Position numbers and translations under genes: made by a program
The notes under the pieces: model-generated
What the model saw: the letters and a program-made list of their open reading frames with translations, nothing else
Database searches by the model: none
What the model was told of the DNA's origin: nothing
Shown: piece by piece, positions 53,032 to 61,522 of the stretch
How positions within the stretch are numbered: the first letter of the stretch is position 1
Layout of the letters: each line of letters starts with the position of its first letter
Source: Komarekiella delphini-convector SJRDD-AB1
Lineage (GTDB): Bacteria; Cyanobacteriota; Cyanobacteriia; Cyanobacteriales; Nostocaceae
Direction of reading: 5' to 3'
Assembly (NCBI RefSeq): GCF_014831675.1
Contig: NZ_VJXY01000011.1
Location: forward strand, 62,001 to 126,000
DNA length: 64,000 nucleotides

Positions 53032-55164
53032 CTAATTCATAATTCTTGCTTCTGATTTCTGAATTATTTCTGGGGTAATTTTTGCTACCTGATGAGGCGA
53101 TCGCGGTTTACCGCTAGCGATCGCATAATTAATAGTCAGCAGACGCAACCACAATCCTGGATAGCGGGTTTCTAGCCAAGGATTAATCCGGTTCAGGAAG
53201 CGCGGGAACCATGCACTCAGCAAGGCACTGACGAGGGCATGACGACCAAAGTTAAAATAATTACCTAGCCACCTGAGCAAATCTCTTGGCCCGGCAAGTT
53301 CCCAAATCCACAGCAGCAAGGTAGGATTTTTGCGAGCTGCCTTCAGTGCTAGGCGATTAAAGGTTAACCAATCACACCTATCTTTGATGAAATTATCTGC
53401 CACTTCTGGGGGTTCGTCTACTAACAACCCAAAGAAGGTATTGAGCATGGAGTTAATCCGTTGGGGTGGTAAAAATTTCCCTGTGGGAACCATCATGCCT
53501 TTGGAAAATAACCAAGTCACGGAAACATTACTTTGATAAGCACGAATTTGATTCAAGTGTCGGAAACTCAATAAGTCATGCTTAAGGGCGGTATCCAAGA
53601 GTGTTGTTAGGCGCTCTAAGTTGCGAACCAGGGAACCAAACCCAGTAAAAACCAGGGGAGACTGGAGTGATGCTGCATCACCGATCGCAATCAATCTATC
53701 AAAGGCAACTGTGCGATCACTACTGTCTATACTAAAATGCCCCGGTATATAGCCAAATGTCGGCTTTTTCCACACTAATTTGTCCATATCGCACCTGCGA
53801 TACTCTGGCAAAATCGTGAAGAAGTCTTCGTACATCTCCAGCAAGGAACCAGGATTTTGCGAATTTACTTCGTGGTAATGAAATAAATAAATTGTTAGTT
53901 CTTCATCTGCTCCAGGAAACAATTCCCAAATTAACTGTCTTCCCCGCGAGATATCGCCGTGACTGTAAAGAACGTCCCCATACTGAGAGTCCCACACCCC
54001 AGGATCAAATCCGCCCTCAATTACAGCTCCTACTGTCGGACATACACTGTCAAAAGCACGACCACCATTTAATTGCCAAGCAATTGGAGACGCAGATCCC
54101 ATTGCATCTACTAACAGTCGTCCACTTACTTGCTTCTCAGTTTGGCTGGGTAAATGCTTGACTGTAACGATTACTTGTGATTTGTCAATATCTGCGCGGA
54201 TAAACTCTGTTTCATCCGAGATTTCACCGCCTGCTGCTTGTAACTTTTGCCCACACATCCGTAGCCATTTCTCGGAATCTAAGCCTAAATTTAACACTGT
54301 GGGTGTGTGTAAGACAGGCGATCGCAGTTTAGACGGATTATTGGCATCAAAAAACTTATTAAAGCCGTCTTTGTATTCCTTGGCAATAATAGTTTCTAAC
54401 TCGGCAGTTGTTACCAAACCCAGGTTAACTAAGCTTTGAATCTCATCGCGGGAAATATTCCATTCTCGATTCATCCGCCCAAATGGCATTCGCTCCAGTA
54501 GCAAAACTTTATATCCCAGTTTTGCCATCACTGCTGCATGAATCACACCTAACGCACCGCCAATATAAATGATGTCGTAAGTAGGGGAAGAGGATGCTAT
54601 TTTTTTATCTCCCCCTGCTTCCCCTGCCCCCCCTGCCCTTGTTCCTGCTGAGGAAAACACAACTTGATGCGGCTCCTGGGGATTGCGTACCCCTTCACGC
54701 CATCTTTGTTCCCACCAGTAGGCACGCTTGAGGTCATATTCCCCATTGGGCATTTTCTGAAAGTACTTGACGGTGAGGGGATAGACAGAGCTGAGTGCTG
54801 CAAAAATTGATTGTTGGGACAAATCAATCGCTGGCGGTTCCGGGTAGCGATGCGGAAAACGGCTCCTGATTTCTGTGGTCAGACGTTGCAGGATTTGCCC
54901 TTCTCCCGGAAAAGGTTGATCTGCCCAACGGAAGACTTTCAGATAGGTAGTTCGTTGCACCGACCAAACAAATACAGAAAGTTCACTAGGTAATTTTTCG
55001 GGAATAGCCCCACTAGCATTTGTATTTCCAGCAGGTGTTCTCAAGCGAAAGCCTTCCGGGGTCAGCACCTTTTCCCCATTGCCTGGTTTAAAATCTGTTT
55101 GCAACCAGTTACGTACAGACGCCGTATCCGCAGTCGGAATTTCTAAATAAAGGATTTCTCTCAT
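53032..55164 (-). CDS. CruA/CruP-like lycopene-cyclase-family flavoprotein
   Basis: A 710-residue FAD-dependent protein. An N-terminal region (about 1-165) precedes the Rossmann fold YDIIYIGGALGVIHAAVMAK (about 198-217). The WNISRDEIQSLVNLGLVTTA motif is characteristic of CruA/CruP lycopene cyclases and relatives. The FAD C-terminal motif is likely IAIGDAASLQSPLVFTGFGS. CruA makes beta- or gamma-carotene from lycopene; CruP is a related protein with debated function. It was not possible to choose between them. Between residue about 170 and 195 lies a Gly/Ala-rich insert encoded by CCCCTGC-type repeats (about 54580-54655). Confidence 0.75.
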   Translation of the reverse strand: MREILYLEIPTADTASVRNWLQTDFKPGNGEKVLTPEGFRLRTPAGNTNASGAIPEKLPSELSVFVWSVQRTTYLKVFRWADQPFPGEGQILQRLTTEIRSRFPHRYPEPPAIDLSQQSIFAALSSVYPLTVKYFQKMPNGEYDLKRAYWWEQRWREGVRNPQEPHQVVFSSAGTRAGGAGEAGGDKKIASSSPTYDIIYIGGALGVIHAAVMAKLGYKVLLLERMPFGRMNREWNISRDEIQSLVNLGLVTTAELETIIAKEYKDGFNKFFDANNPSKLRSPVLHTPTVLNLGLDSEKWLRMCGQKLQAAGGEISDETEFIRADIDKSQVIVTVKHLPSQTEKQVSGRLLVDAMGSASPIAWQLNGGRAFDSVCPTVGAVIEGGFDPGVWDSQYGDVLYSHGDISRGRQLIWELFPGADEELTIYLFHYHEVNSQNPGSLLEMYEDFFTILPEYRRCDMDKLVWKKPTFGYIPGHFSIDSSDRTVAFDRLIAIGDAASLQSPLVFTGFGSLVRNLERLTTLLDTALKHDLLSFRHLNQIRAYQSNVSVTWLFSKGMMVPTGKFLPPQRINSMLNTFFGLLVDEPPEVADNFIKDRCDWLTFNRLALKAARKNPTLLLWIWELAGPRDLLRWLGNYFNFGRHALVSALLSAWFPRFLNRINPWLETRYPGLWLRLLTINYAIASGKPRSPHQVAKITPEIIQKSEARIMN
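54580..54655. repeat. CCCCTGC-type heptad block inside the CruA/CruP-like gene
   Basis: CCCCCTGCTTCCCCTGCCCC and CCCTGCCCTT follow a short AT-rich stretch inside the reading frame. The reverse-strand product is a run such as GTRAGGAGEAGGDKK. The length is a multiple of three, so the frame is preserved, and the segment is absent from what I recall of related sequences. Confidence 0.6.
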
Positions 55165-55324
55165 CTTTCCCTGACATCTCCGATCAATCTACTCACTAAG
55201 ACAGATTTTACAAAGGCAGAAAGTACGCTAGACTCCGCCCTAATAGTTGCATAAAGATTCAGTGAAGAAATTTTAAGAGTTTGTCAAATTTATTGTTCAT
55301 TTTTTATTTCTATTAACCCACGCC

Positions 55325-55558
55325 ATGAATTATCCTATTCCAGACAGTCCCCAAGAAATTGTTGCCTTACGACAAAAGCCTATTGATGAAGAATTAGTTG
55401 CTGCTGCGATCGCTGGAGTTGTTAAAATTGTCCGTGCTCAGGGTCAATCCTTGGAAGAATTAACCGCTCAAGTGCTAGCGGATGACTCAATGCTGGATCG
55501 GCAACAACGACGCTGGCTGAGCAAATTGCTTGCCCAAGCCTGGGAAAATTTCTCCTAG
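55325..55558 (+). CDS. Small conserved-looking protein, acidic helical
   Basis: A 77-residue protein (PQEIVALRQKPIDEELVAAA, then IAGVVKIVRAQGQSLEEL). It is entirely helical in pattern with no membrane segment. I remember similar short proteins in cyanobacteria but no name. GTTCATTTTTTA precedes without a clear ribosome-binding site. The next small gene starts 7 bases after its stop, so the two are probably one transcription unit. It is divergent from the CruA/CruP-like gene by 160 bases. Confidence 0.6.
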   Translation: MNYPIPDSPQEIVALRQKPIDEELVAAAIAGVVKIVRAQGQSLEELTAQVLADDSMLDRQQRRWLSKLLAQAWENFS

Positions 55559-55564
55559 ACAATT

Positions 55565-55726
55565 GTGCAGGATGAAGTCCTTGTCGTAAGCATTGCCTAT
55601 TTATTCGCAGCATTAGTTTTTTATATCTTTGCCTATATTGCAGATCGTATTTTAGGTGTGGGAGTAACAATTATTATTTGTCTGGAATTGGCAATTGGGC
55701 TGCTATTTTTGCAATCACGCTCATAA
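55565..55726 (+). CDS. Small two-helix membrane protein
   Basis: A 53-residue protein from GTG at 55565. Two hydrophobic helices (about residues 6-25, VVSIAYLFAALVFYIFAYIA, and 29-48, LGVGVTIIICLELAIGLLFL) leave only a few charged residues (D, R) between them. It starts 7 bases after the preceding small gene. Coding is supported by even codon use and by the clear helix pattern. Function unknown. Confidence 0.55.
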   Translation: MQDEVLVVSIAYLFAALVFYIFAYIADRILGVGVTIIICLELAIGLLFLQSRS

Positions 55727-55854
55727 GCCACTAATTTAACGATATCAGTACTGGGCACTAGTCTGGAAAAAGGCACAAGGTAAAAGGAATTAGTTTTACT
55801 TTTTAAGGTGAGTTCGACGGGTTGAAAAAGGCACAAAAAAAGCTGAGTCTGAAA

Positions 55855-56064
55855 TTATAACGTTTCTTGGTTGCCTGCAATACACTGTTTTTCCCATACT
55901 ACTGAATAACGCCAGAACAAGTGCTTTCTAACGATCGCTTCCGTTAGGATCTTTGTATAAATTCGCTGTGCTTGTGATTGAGTTAGGTACTTGTCTGTAC
56001 GACCATGCTCTTTCCATGCTTCCACTGCTTCCTGTATCGGTCTGATGCGCCTATTTCTAAACAC
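55855..56064 (-). CDS. Possible small basic protein
   Basis: A 69-residue frame from GTG at 56064, chosen because GGAGGAG lies 8-14 bases upstream (a GTG six codons further out is also open). The product is helical and charged (RRIRPIQEAVEAWKEHGRTD, KYLTQSQAQRIYTKIL). No family is recognised. It lies on the minus strand just downstream of cimA in its direction, so it could be co-transcribed. Confidence 0.45.
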   Translation of the reverse strand: MFRNRRIRPIQEAVEAWKEHGRTDKYLTQSQAQRIYTKILTEAIVRKHLFWRYSVVWEKQCIAGNQETL

Positions 56065-56196
56065 GGCTAGCTCCTCCTGCACAAGTTGATTGAGCAGAAA
56101 ACAGGAGCGATCGCATAATGTTTTGCGATCGCTTCCAGATTCTCATAAAAAACAGAGCCTAGACGACCTATGACTATGTGGTGATTTTTGTCAATG

Positions 56197-57846
56197 TCAA
56201 GCTTTCAAAGCTGATTCCGCTTGGCAATGCAACAACAAACCATATTCCAAGCCCTCAACTACAGCTTGATAGGAAGCTTCCAAAATATTGGTCGAAACCC
56301 CTACTGTTGTCCAGCGTTGATGACCATTGCCTGATTCTACCAACACGCGGGTTTTTGCAGCCGTGCCCGTATGTCCGTTAAGAATCCGCACTTTGTAATC
56401 TGTCAGTTCAAAAGTCGCTATTTGCGGGTAAAAGTTCACCAAAGCCTTGCGTAAAGCTGCATCCAAAGCTGCCACTGGGCCGTTGCCTTCTGCCGCCTCC
56501 AAAATATTTTTACCATCAACAGCTACTTTAACTGTGGCTAAGGCGTTGCTAGTTTCTTTTCCTTCAATCAAATCACAGTGGACTTGAAACCCTTTGATTT
56601 CAAAGAACTGCTGGCGGCCTCCCAAAGCTTCGTGCATCAACAGTACAAAACTTGCCTCTGCCGCTTCAAATTGAAATCCTTCACTTTCCAAATCTTTAAG
56701 ACGCTGAAGAATTTGCCTAGCCTCTGCCTTTTGCTGATCGAGTTCAATCCCAAAAGTGCGGGCTTTAGCTAAAACATTGCTGAGTCCAGACTGTTCAGAA
56801 ATTACGATGCGGCGACGATTTCCGACTTGTTCTGGCTGAATATGTTCGTAAGTCAAGGGATTGCGTTCCACGGCTGATACATGAATACCGCCTTTGTGAG
56901 CAAAAGCCGAACGTCCTACGAAGGGAGCGTGTTCATCGGGGGCAAGGTTCACTACTTCGCTGACAAAACGACTAGCTTCTGTAAGTTGGGTTAGCTGGTC
57001 TTCTCTGATACAACTGTAACCCAACTTCAGTTGTAAATTAGGAATTAACGAACAGAGGTTGGCATTACCGCAACGTTCACCGTAACCGTTGATTGTGCCT
57101 TGTACCATGTTTGCTCCTGCCATAACGGCGGCTATTGCATTAGCAACCGCCATTTCCGAATCGTTATGAGTGTGAATTCCTATTTTGGGAATTGGGGATT
57201 GGGAAGAGTTTTTCCTAGTTTCCAGTCCCCAGTCCCCAGTCACCCGTACCACATCTTGAACGATTTGGCTAACTTCATGGGGTAAAGTGCCACCATTGGT
57301 ATCACAGAGAACTAGCCATTCAGCACCAGCTGCGATCGCTGTCTCTAATGTCTGTAAAGCATAATCTTGATTGTGCTTGTAGCCATCAAACCAATGTTCG
57401 GCATCGTAGATAACGCGACGCCCTTGAGAACGGAGATACTCAATCGTGTCGCCAATCATCGCCAAATTTTCTTCTAATGTCGTCTTCAGTCCTGCTGTGA
57501 CATGTAAATCCCAAGACTTGCCAAAAATCGTTACCCAGCGAGTTCCCGCAGCCAGAATAGCTTGTAGCATCGGTTCATCTGCGGCAGTCATATTAGGGCG
57601 TCGAGTTGAACAAAAAGCTACAATCTCTGCTTGTTTAAGCGGATCTTCTTGGAGTTGCCAGAAAAATTGTACATCTTTAGGATTAGCACCAGGCCAACCG
57701 CCTTCAATGAAAGGAATTCCCAGTTGATCGAGTCTGCGGGCAATGCGTAACTTATCTTCTATCGATACTGATAGCCCCTCGCGCTGAGTGCCATCCCGTA
57801 GTGTGGTGTCATAGAGCCAAAGTTGAGGTGAGGGATTTGTGGTCAT
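56197..57846 (-). CDS. cimA: (R)-citramalate synthase CimA
   Basis: A 549-residue enzyme from ATG at 57846 that condenses pyruvate and acetyl-CoA to citramalate, giving a threonine-independent route to isoleucine. The HMGL-like barrel opens with LWLYDTTLRDGTQREGLSVS, has IPFIEGGWPGANPKD, VLCDTNGGTLPHEV and KIGIHTHNDSEMAVANAIAA. The C-terminal LeuA dimer/regulatory domain ends in RVLVESGNGHQRWTTVGVS. The 'citramalate' branch (TIGR00977) is distinguished from LeuA by the GGWPGANPKD motif. Residues GLETRKNSSQSPIPK before GIHTHND are encoded by an STRR-type block (about 57183-57245) and are an in-frame insert. Confidence 0.93.
   Translation of the reverse strand: MTTNPSPQLWLYDTTLRDGTQREGLSVSIEDKLRIARRLDQLGIPFIEGGWPGANPKDVQFFWQLQEDPLKQAEIVAFCSTRRPNMTAADEPMLQAILAAGTRWVTIFGKSWDLHVTAGLKTTLEENLAMIGDTIEYLRSQGRRVIYDAEHWFDGYKHNQDYALQTLETAIAAGAEWLVLCDTNGGTLPHEVSQIVQDVVRVTGDWGLETRKNSSQSPIPKIGIHTHNDSEMAVANAIAAVMAGANMVQGTINGYGERCGNANLCSLIPNLQLKLGYSCIREDQLTQLTEASRFVSEVVNLAPDEHAPFVGRSAFAHKGGIHVSAVERNPLTYEHIQPEQVGNRRRIVISEQSGLSNVLAKARTFGIELDQQKAEARQILQRLKDLESEGFQFEAAEASFVLLMHEALGGRQQFFEIKGFQVHCDLIEGKETSNALATVKVAVDGKNILEAAEGNGPVAALDAALRKALVNFYPQIATFELTDYKVRILNGHTGTAAKTRVLVESGNGHQRWTTVGVSTNILEASYQAVVEGLEYGLLLHCQAESALKA
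57183..57245. repeat. STRR block inside cimA
   Basis: GGGAATTGGGGATTGGGAAG is followed by TTTCCAGTCCCCAGTCCCCA, a GGGGATT heptad set facing a CCCCAGT set. The pair forms a hairpin-like arrangement inside the reading frame. The same heptads make up the block after thiO-thiG at 61166-61225. Confidence 0.75.
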
Positions 57847-57962
57847 AAAACTGCACCGACGAGACAACTTTCAAGGCAATGTGTCAATATACAACAAAAA
57901 CCCAGTTTGGCAATCTAAAAATGCCTAAGGTTCTAGCTGAAGGTAAAACAATTGAATGCGAG

Positions 57963-58068
57963 GACGTAGTGCCTCCACTCAGCCACACTTGCTTTAAGCA
58001 AGCATCTATCCGTCTTGCCTTCAGTTTGCACTTGAGCAAAAGACGGATTAGGTCATATACGAACGATA
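57963..58068. repeat. Hairpin-containing insertion in the ferredoxin pseudogene
   Basis: A segment with CCGTCTTGCCTTCAGTTTGC facing AAAGACGG, sitting between IECE and GANLRK codons where the ferredoxin family has only a few residues. It keeps the frame open, so it would have been tolerated by translation. It resembles other small palindromic inserts in this window. Confidence 0.6.
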
Positions 58069-58229
58069 TCGGAGCCAATTTACGAAAAATTTTGCAGCAA
58101 AATGGTATTGACCTCTACAATAGCGGTGCTAAGGTAATAAACTGTCACATAATCGGCAGTTGTGCTACCTGTGCGGTTAAGGTAGAAAGCGAAGTATCAG
58201 CCGCGAATTGGCGTGGCAAAGAGCGGCGA

Positions 58230-58272
58230 TAGTCTGTGGTTAAACCACAAGACCTGATAAATGCGATCGCTT
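58230..58272. repeat. Second palindromic insertion in the ferredoxin pseudogene
   Basis: GTCTGTGGTT and AACCACAAGAC form an inverted repeat (about 58233-58254), followed by GACCTGATAAATGCGATCGC. It separates the RR codons from the SHSPT codons and includes the stop codon at its left edge. Confidence 0.55.
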
Positions 58273-58416
58273 TCTTCTCATTCTCCTACAGCAGACCTGC
58301 TTTTAGCCTGCCAAATTCAGGTTTAGGTAATGTGAAAGTGACAAAATTTGATGGATTTTCCGGTTAAGGTTCTCAAATAGTGTGGACACCAGAAGGTTAA
58401 AAAGGAGCAAAACAAG

Positions 58417-58773
58417 ATGGGTAGATGGACACCCTTAATTCTCATGGCTGGCGGCTTGGCGATTCTGCTTGGTACATTACTGGGCATCAACTTTCCTATG
58501 GGCGGACAACAAAGCGCTAACGCTCCCACTGACAAAAAAGCCAGAGTCCTTCCAGCGAATATCAATGTTAATAGTACTGCTGGCAGCAGGAATGATGATG
58601 CATCTCAAACAAATGAAAGCAGAGGCAGTGTTGCATCTGACAGAGATGAAAGCAGGACTAGCGTTGCTCAGAATAACGCGACCGATGAAACTGATACAAC
58701 AGACACCCAATTCACTGATACTCAATCAACTGATGGAAATCAAAGCAACGAACCAATTCGAGCCTTATGGTAG
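58417..58773 (+). CDS. Small anchored, low-complexity protein
   Basis: A 118-residue protein. One N-terminal hydrophobic helix (about 5-25; LILMAGGLAILLGTLLGINF) is followed by a Ser/Thr/Asn/Asp-rich, probably disordered tail, including a repeated D-E/T pattern (TDETDTTDTQFTDTQSTDGN). AAGGAG lies 11 bases upstream of the ATG, a strong ribosome-binding site. Probably anchored in the membrane with the tail outside the cytoplasm. Function unknown. It is co-directional with thiO-thiG but 300 bases apart. Confidence 0.6.
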   Translation: MGRWTPLILMAGGLAILLGTLLGINFPMGGQQSANAPTDKKARVLPANINVNSTAGSRNDDASQTNESRGSVASDRDESRTSVAQNNATDETDTTDTQFTDTQSTDGNQSNEPIRALW

Positions 58774-59071
58774 CGGTTGCTAGAACAAAAGGGGCTAGAC
58801 AGAATATAGAAGTCTATAATGCTCGTGAAATCTGTTTTTTTGTTTGTTTTTAACTGTCTAGCTTATTCTTAACTGTACTGTACTAGTACAGCATGATGGA
58901 ACCAAACCACTCATTCTCAATTAATGAAACGCTTGCGCTATGGGAATTACGAATTCCGTAGCGGTACTAGTCATTAGTTACAAGTTATGAGTTATCAGTC
59001 GTAAGTTATTAGTTATGAGTTATTAGTTATGTACTAATAAGAAATGGCTAATGATAAATGATTAATGACTA
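58774..59071. other. Intergenic region with STRR block upstream of thiO-thiG
   Basis: The last 110 bases (about 58970-59071) consist of degenerate AGTTAT/TAATGAC heptads running straight into the thiO-thiG start codon. Around 58860-58900 a TACTGTACTAGTACAGCA palindrome is present. No thiamine (THI-box) riboswitch-like sequence was recognised. Confidence 0.5.
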
Positions 59072-61165
59072 ATGACTAGTGAGATTGTAATTATTGGTGG
59101 TGGCGTTATTGGTTTAGCGATCGCCATTGAACTAAAACTGCGCGGGACACATGTCACCGTGCTTTGTCGTGATTTCTGTGCCGCAGCTACCCACGCCGCC
59201 GCTGGGATGTTAGCACCAGATGCGGAAAACATCCCGAATGAGGCAATGCGCTCGTTGTGTTGGCGATCGCGTGCTCTATATCCTGACTGGACACATAAAC
59301 TTGAAGAACTAACAGGTTTAAATACTGATTACTGGCCATGCGGTATCCTAGCACCCGTTTATGAAGAGAGTAGGGGAGTAAGGGAGAAAGAGGCAGGAGA
59401 GCAAGAATTGCTTTCTACTTCTCCTTTGCCCCCCTACCCCTCTGCCCCTCTGTCCCTCCGCCCCTCCGCTAGCGAAGAATCCCCGGCTTACTGGTTAGAC
59501 AAAGAGGCAATTCATCAATATCAGCCAGGATTGGGAGCAGAAGTCGCTGGTGGTTGGTGGTATCCTGAAGATGCACAAGTTGATAATCGAGCTTTAGCAC
59601 ATGTACTGTGGACAGCGGCCGAATCCCTTGGTGTTGAACTCAGACAAGGCATTACAGTAGAAGCAATTAGGCAACAACAGGGACAAGTTATTGGTGTTCA
59701 AACCAATGCTGGAGTAATCCGCGCTGCACATTATGTTTTAGCTACGGGTGCTTGGTCAAATGAATTATTACCACTACCCGTTTGTCCCAGAAAAGGACAA
59801 ATGTTGAGTGTACAAGTACCCGAATTGCCAGAATTGCCCTTGCAGCGGGTTTTGTTTGGGCAGGATATTTACATTGTACCGAGACGCGATCGCGCAGCGT
59901 CTTTAAAAGAGAAGCGATCACTCGTTATTGGGGCAACAGTTGAAGATGTTGGCTTTACCCCCCACAACACCCCAAAAGGCATTCAAACACTACTACAAGC
60001 AGCTATCCGCCTATATCCTCAATTACAGGATTATCCTATCCAAGAATTCTGGTGGGGATTTCGCCCAGCCACACCCGACGAATTGCCCATCCTTGGTACT
60101 AGCCATTGTAAAAATTTAACCCTTGCCACTGGTCATTACCGCAATGGAATTCTGCTTGCACCCATAACAGCAGCATTGATAGCCGATTTAATCTGTCAGC
60201 AGAAGTTTGATCCTTTACTTTCTAATTTTCACTATTCGCGCTTTCACGCTCAGCTATCTACTAACACTTCCATGCTTACTCACTCTGCCAATTTTTCCAA
60301 CGGGCATCGCCCTACAATATCCTCGCAAGACTCAGCACGGGCTAAACGCCCCGCTACCGCTAACAGCACTCAAGACTCAGCACTCACTATCGCTGGCAAA
60401 ACCTTCCAATCTCGCTTACTAACGGGAACTGGCAAATATCGCAGCATTGAGGAAATGCAACAAAGTGTTGCCGCTAGCGACTGTCAGATTGTCACTGTAG
60501 CTGTGCGACGGGTACAAACCAAAGCACCAGGACATGAAGGTTTAGCTGAAGCCCTAGATTGGACAAAAATCTGGATGTTACCTAATACCGCAGGTTGTCA
60601 AACAGCCGAAGAAGCGATTAGGGTTGCCCGTTTAGGGCGAGAAATGGCGAAATTGTTGGGGCAAGAAGATAACAACTTCGTAAAGTTAGAAGTAATACCT
60701 GATCTTAAGTATTTACTCCCAGATCCGATTGGGACACTACAAGCAGCAGAACAACTAGTAAAAGAAGGCTTTGCGGTATTACCTTATATCAACGCTGACC
60801 CCATGTTAGCCAAGCGTTTAGAAGATGTAGGCTGTGCCACGGTGATGCCTTTAGCTTCGCCGATTGGTTCTGGACAAGGGCTGAAAACAACTGCCAATAT
60901 CCAAATAATTATCGAAAATGCAACTGTGCCAGTGGTTGTAGATGCCGGTATTGCCTCACCCTCCCAAGCCGCAGAGGCGATGGAATTGGGGGCAGATGCT
61001 TTGTTGATTAATAGTGCGATCGCTCTTGCCCAAAATCCAGAAGCAATGGCTCGTGCCATGAATTTGGCAACAGTTGCCGGTCGTCTAGCATATCTTGCCG
61101 GCAGAATGCCCATCAAAGACTACGCCAGCCCTAGTTCACCTCTGACTGGGACAATTACTAGTTAG
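59072..61165 (+). CDS. thiO-thiG: Bifunctional glycine oxidase / thiazole synthase (ThiO-ThiG fusion)
   Basis: A 697-residue fusion for the thiazole half of thiamine. The N-terminal ThiO (about 1-395) has FAD-binding [20 protein letters not shown] and the conserved GATVEDVGF and YRNGILLAP; it makes glycine imine. The C-terminal ThiG (about 450-697) has [35 protein letters not shown] and [13 protein letters not shown], followed by [20 protein letters not shown]. The fusion is common in cyanobacteria. Two repeat-derived segments interrupt it: residues about 99-137 ([15 protein letters not shown], in ThiO) and the linker (about 428-447), which carries a 40-base dispersed repeat. ATG 59072 lies inside an STRR block. 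Confidence 0.95.
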   Translation: MTSEIVIIGGGVIGLAIAIELKLRGTHVTVLCRDFCAAATHAAAGMLAPDAENIPNEAMRSLCWRSRALYPDWTHKLEELTGLNTDYWPCGILAPVYEESRGVREKEAGEQELLSTSPLPPYPSAPLSLRPSASEESPAYWLDKEAIHQYQPGLGAEVAGGWWYPEDAQVDNRALAHVLWTAAESLGVELRQGITVEAIRQQQGQVIGVQTNAGVIRAAHYVLATGAWSNELLPLPVCPRKGQMLSVQVPELPELPLQRVLFGQDIYIVPRRDRAASLKEKRSLVIGATVEDVGFTPHNTPKGIQTLLQAAIRLYPQLQDYPIQEFWWGFRPATPDELPILGTSHCKNLTLATGHYRNGILLAPITAALIADLICQQKFDPLLSNFHYSRFHAQLSTNTSMLTHSANFSNGHRPTISSQDSARAKRPATANSTQDSALTIAGKTFQSRLLTGTGKYRSIEEMQQSVAASDCQIVTVAVRRVQTKAPGHEGLAEALDWTKIWMLPNTAGCQTAEEAIRVARLGREMAKLLGQEDNNFVKLEVIPDLKYLLPDPIGTLQAAEQLVKEGFAVLPYINADPMLAKRLEDVGCATVMPLASPIGSGQGLKTTANIQIIIENATVPVVVDAGIASPSQAAEAMELGADALLINSAIALAQNPEAMARAMNLATVAGRLAYLAGRMPIKDYASPSSPLTGTITS
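59365..59482. repeat. Repeat-derived insertion inside the thiO domain
   Basis: GAGAGTAGGGGAGTAAGGGA starts a purine-rich arm and CCTTTGCCCCCCTACCCCTC with GTCCCTCCGCCCCTCCGC forms the pyrimidine-rich arm. The total keeps the frame. It lies between the ThiO strands ending APVYEES and beginning ESPAYWLD, a position with no extra segment in relatives I recall. Confidence 0.7.
60331..60370. repeat. 40-base dispersed repeat in the thiO-thiG linker
   Basis: CTCAGCACGGGCTAAACGCC followed by CCGCTACCGCTAACAGCACT, with the same sequence (two mismatches) reversed at 50989-51028. Here it encodes linker residues ([15 protein letters not shown]) between the two enzyme domains. Its presence in the linker suggests spread into a tolerant site. 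Confidence 0.85.
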
Positions 61166-61522
61166 GGGATTGGGGATTGGGGACTGGGGAACTCGGGGCC
61201 CCCTCTGGGGATAAGGGGCAATGGGGACTGGGGACACTTCTCTTCTCTACATTCGCGTAGCGTGCCGTAGACAAATGCTACGCCAACGAGACGCTGCGCG
61301 TAGCTTGCTTCCCCGTAGGGGTACGACAAGCTCAGGGCAGCGCAGTACAGCGCTGGGGACTGGGAGGAATTATTGAAGAAGTCACTCTCTTGTCTACCTT
61401 GTCTTTTTTCAATGCCCAATGCCCTATGCCCAATGTAACGATTTATCTCCTATGTGGAGGGCAAAATATAAAGTTTATGTAACATTAAGTGAAGAATAAG
61501 ATTAAGATAAAGGACTTAATTC
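61166..61522. other. Repeat-rich intergenic region between thiO-thiG and psb34
   Basis: A 357-base gap composed of GGGGATT/GGGGACT heptads (61166-61225), then a mosaic repeat (about 61248-61340; CGTAGCGTGCCGTAGACAAA, CTACGCCAACGAGACG and CCCCGTAGGGGTACG) typical of Nostoc dispersed repeats. A second heptad set and the psb34 upstream region follow. No gene other than repeats. Confidence 0.6.

Larger units (their letters stand above)
57921..58367 (+). pseudogene. 2Fe-2S ferredoxin gene, multiply interrupted
   Basis: Starts MPKVLAEGKTIECE, like cyanobacterial chloroplast-type 2Fe-2S ferredoxins, then carries a foreign 100-base segment (about 57963-58068) containing a hairpin CCGTCTT...AAGACGG. 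The ferredoxin resumes with GANLRKILQQNGIDLYNSG and the cluster motif NCHIIGSCATC (three Cys). It hits TAG at 58230-58232, followed by a second palindromic insert (about 58230-58272). HSPTADLLLACQIQV then continues in the +1 frame with the fourth Cys, and a missing base restores frame 0 for VKVTKFDGF. Four lesions make it non-functional. Confidence 0.85.

Noticed and set aside
53892-54439. Plus-strand frames opposite the CruA/CruP-like gene
   Set aside because: They are antisense shadows of a well-supported gene.
58860-59071. Thiamine (TPP) riboswitch upstream of thiO-thiG
   Set aside because: No CTGAGA/ACCTGATCTGGATAATG-like THI-box elements were seen. The region is STRR heptads.
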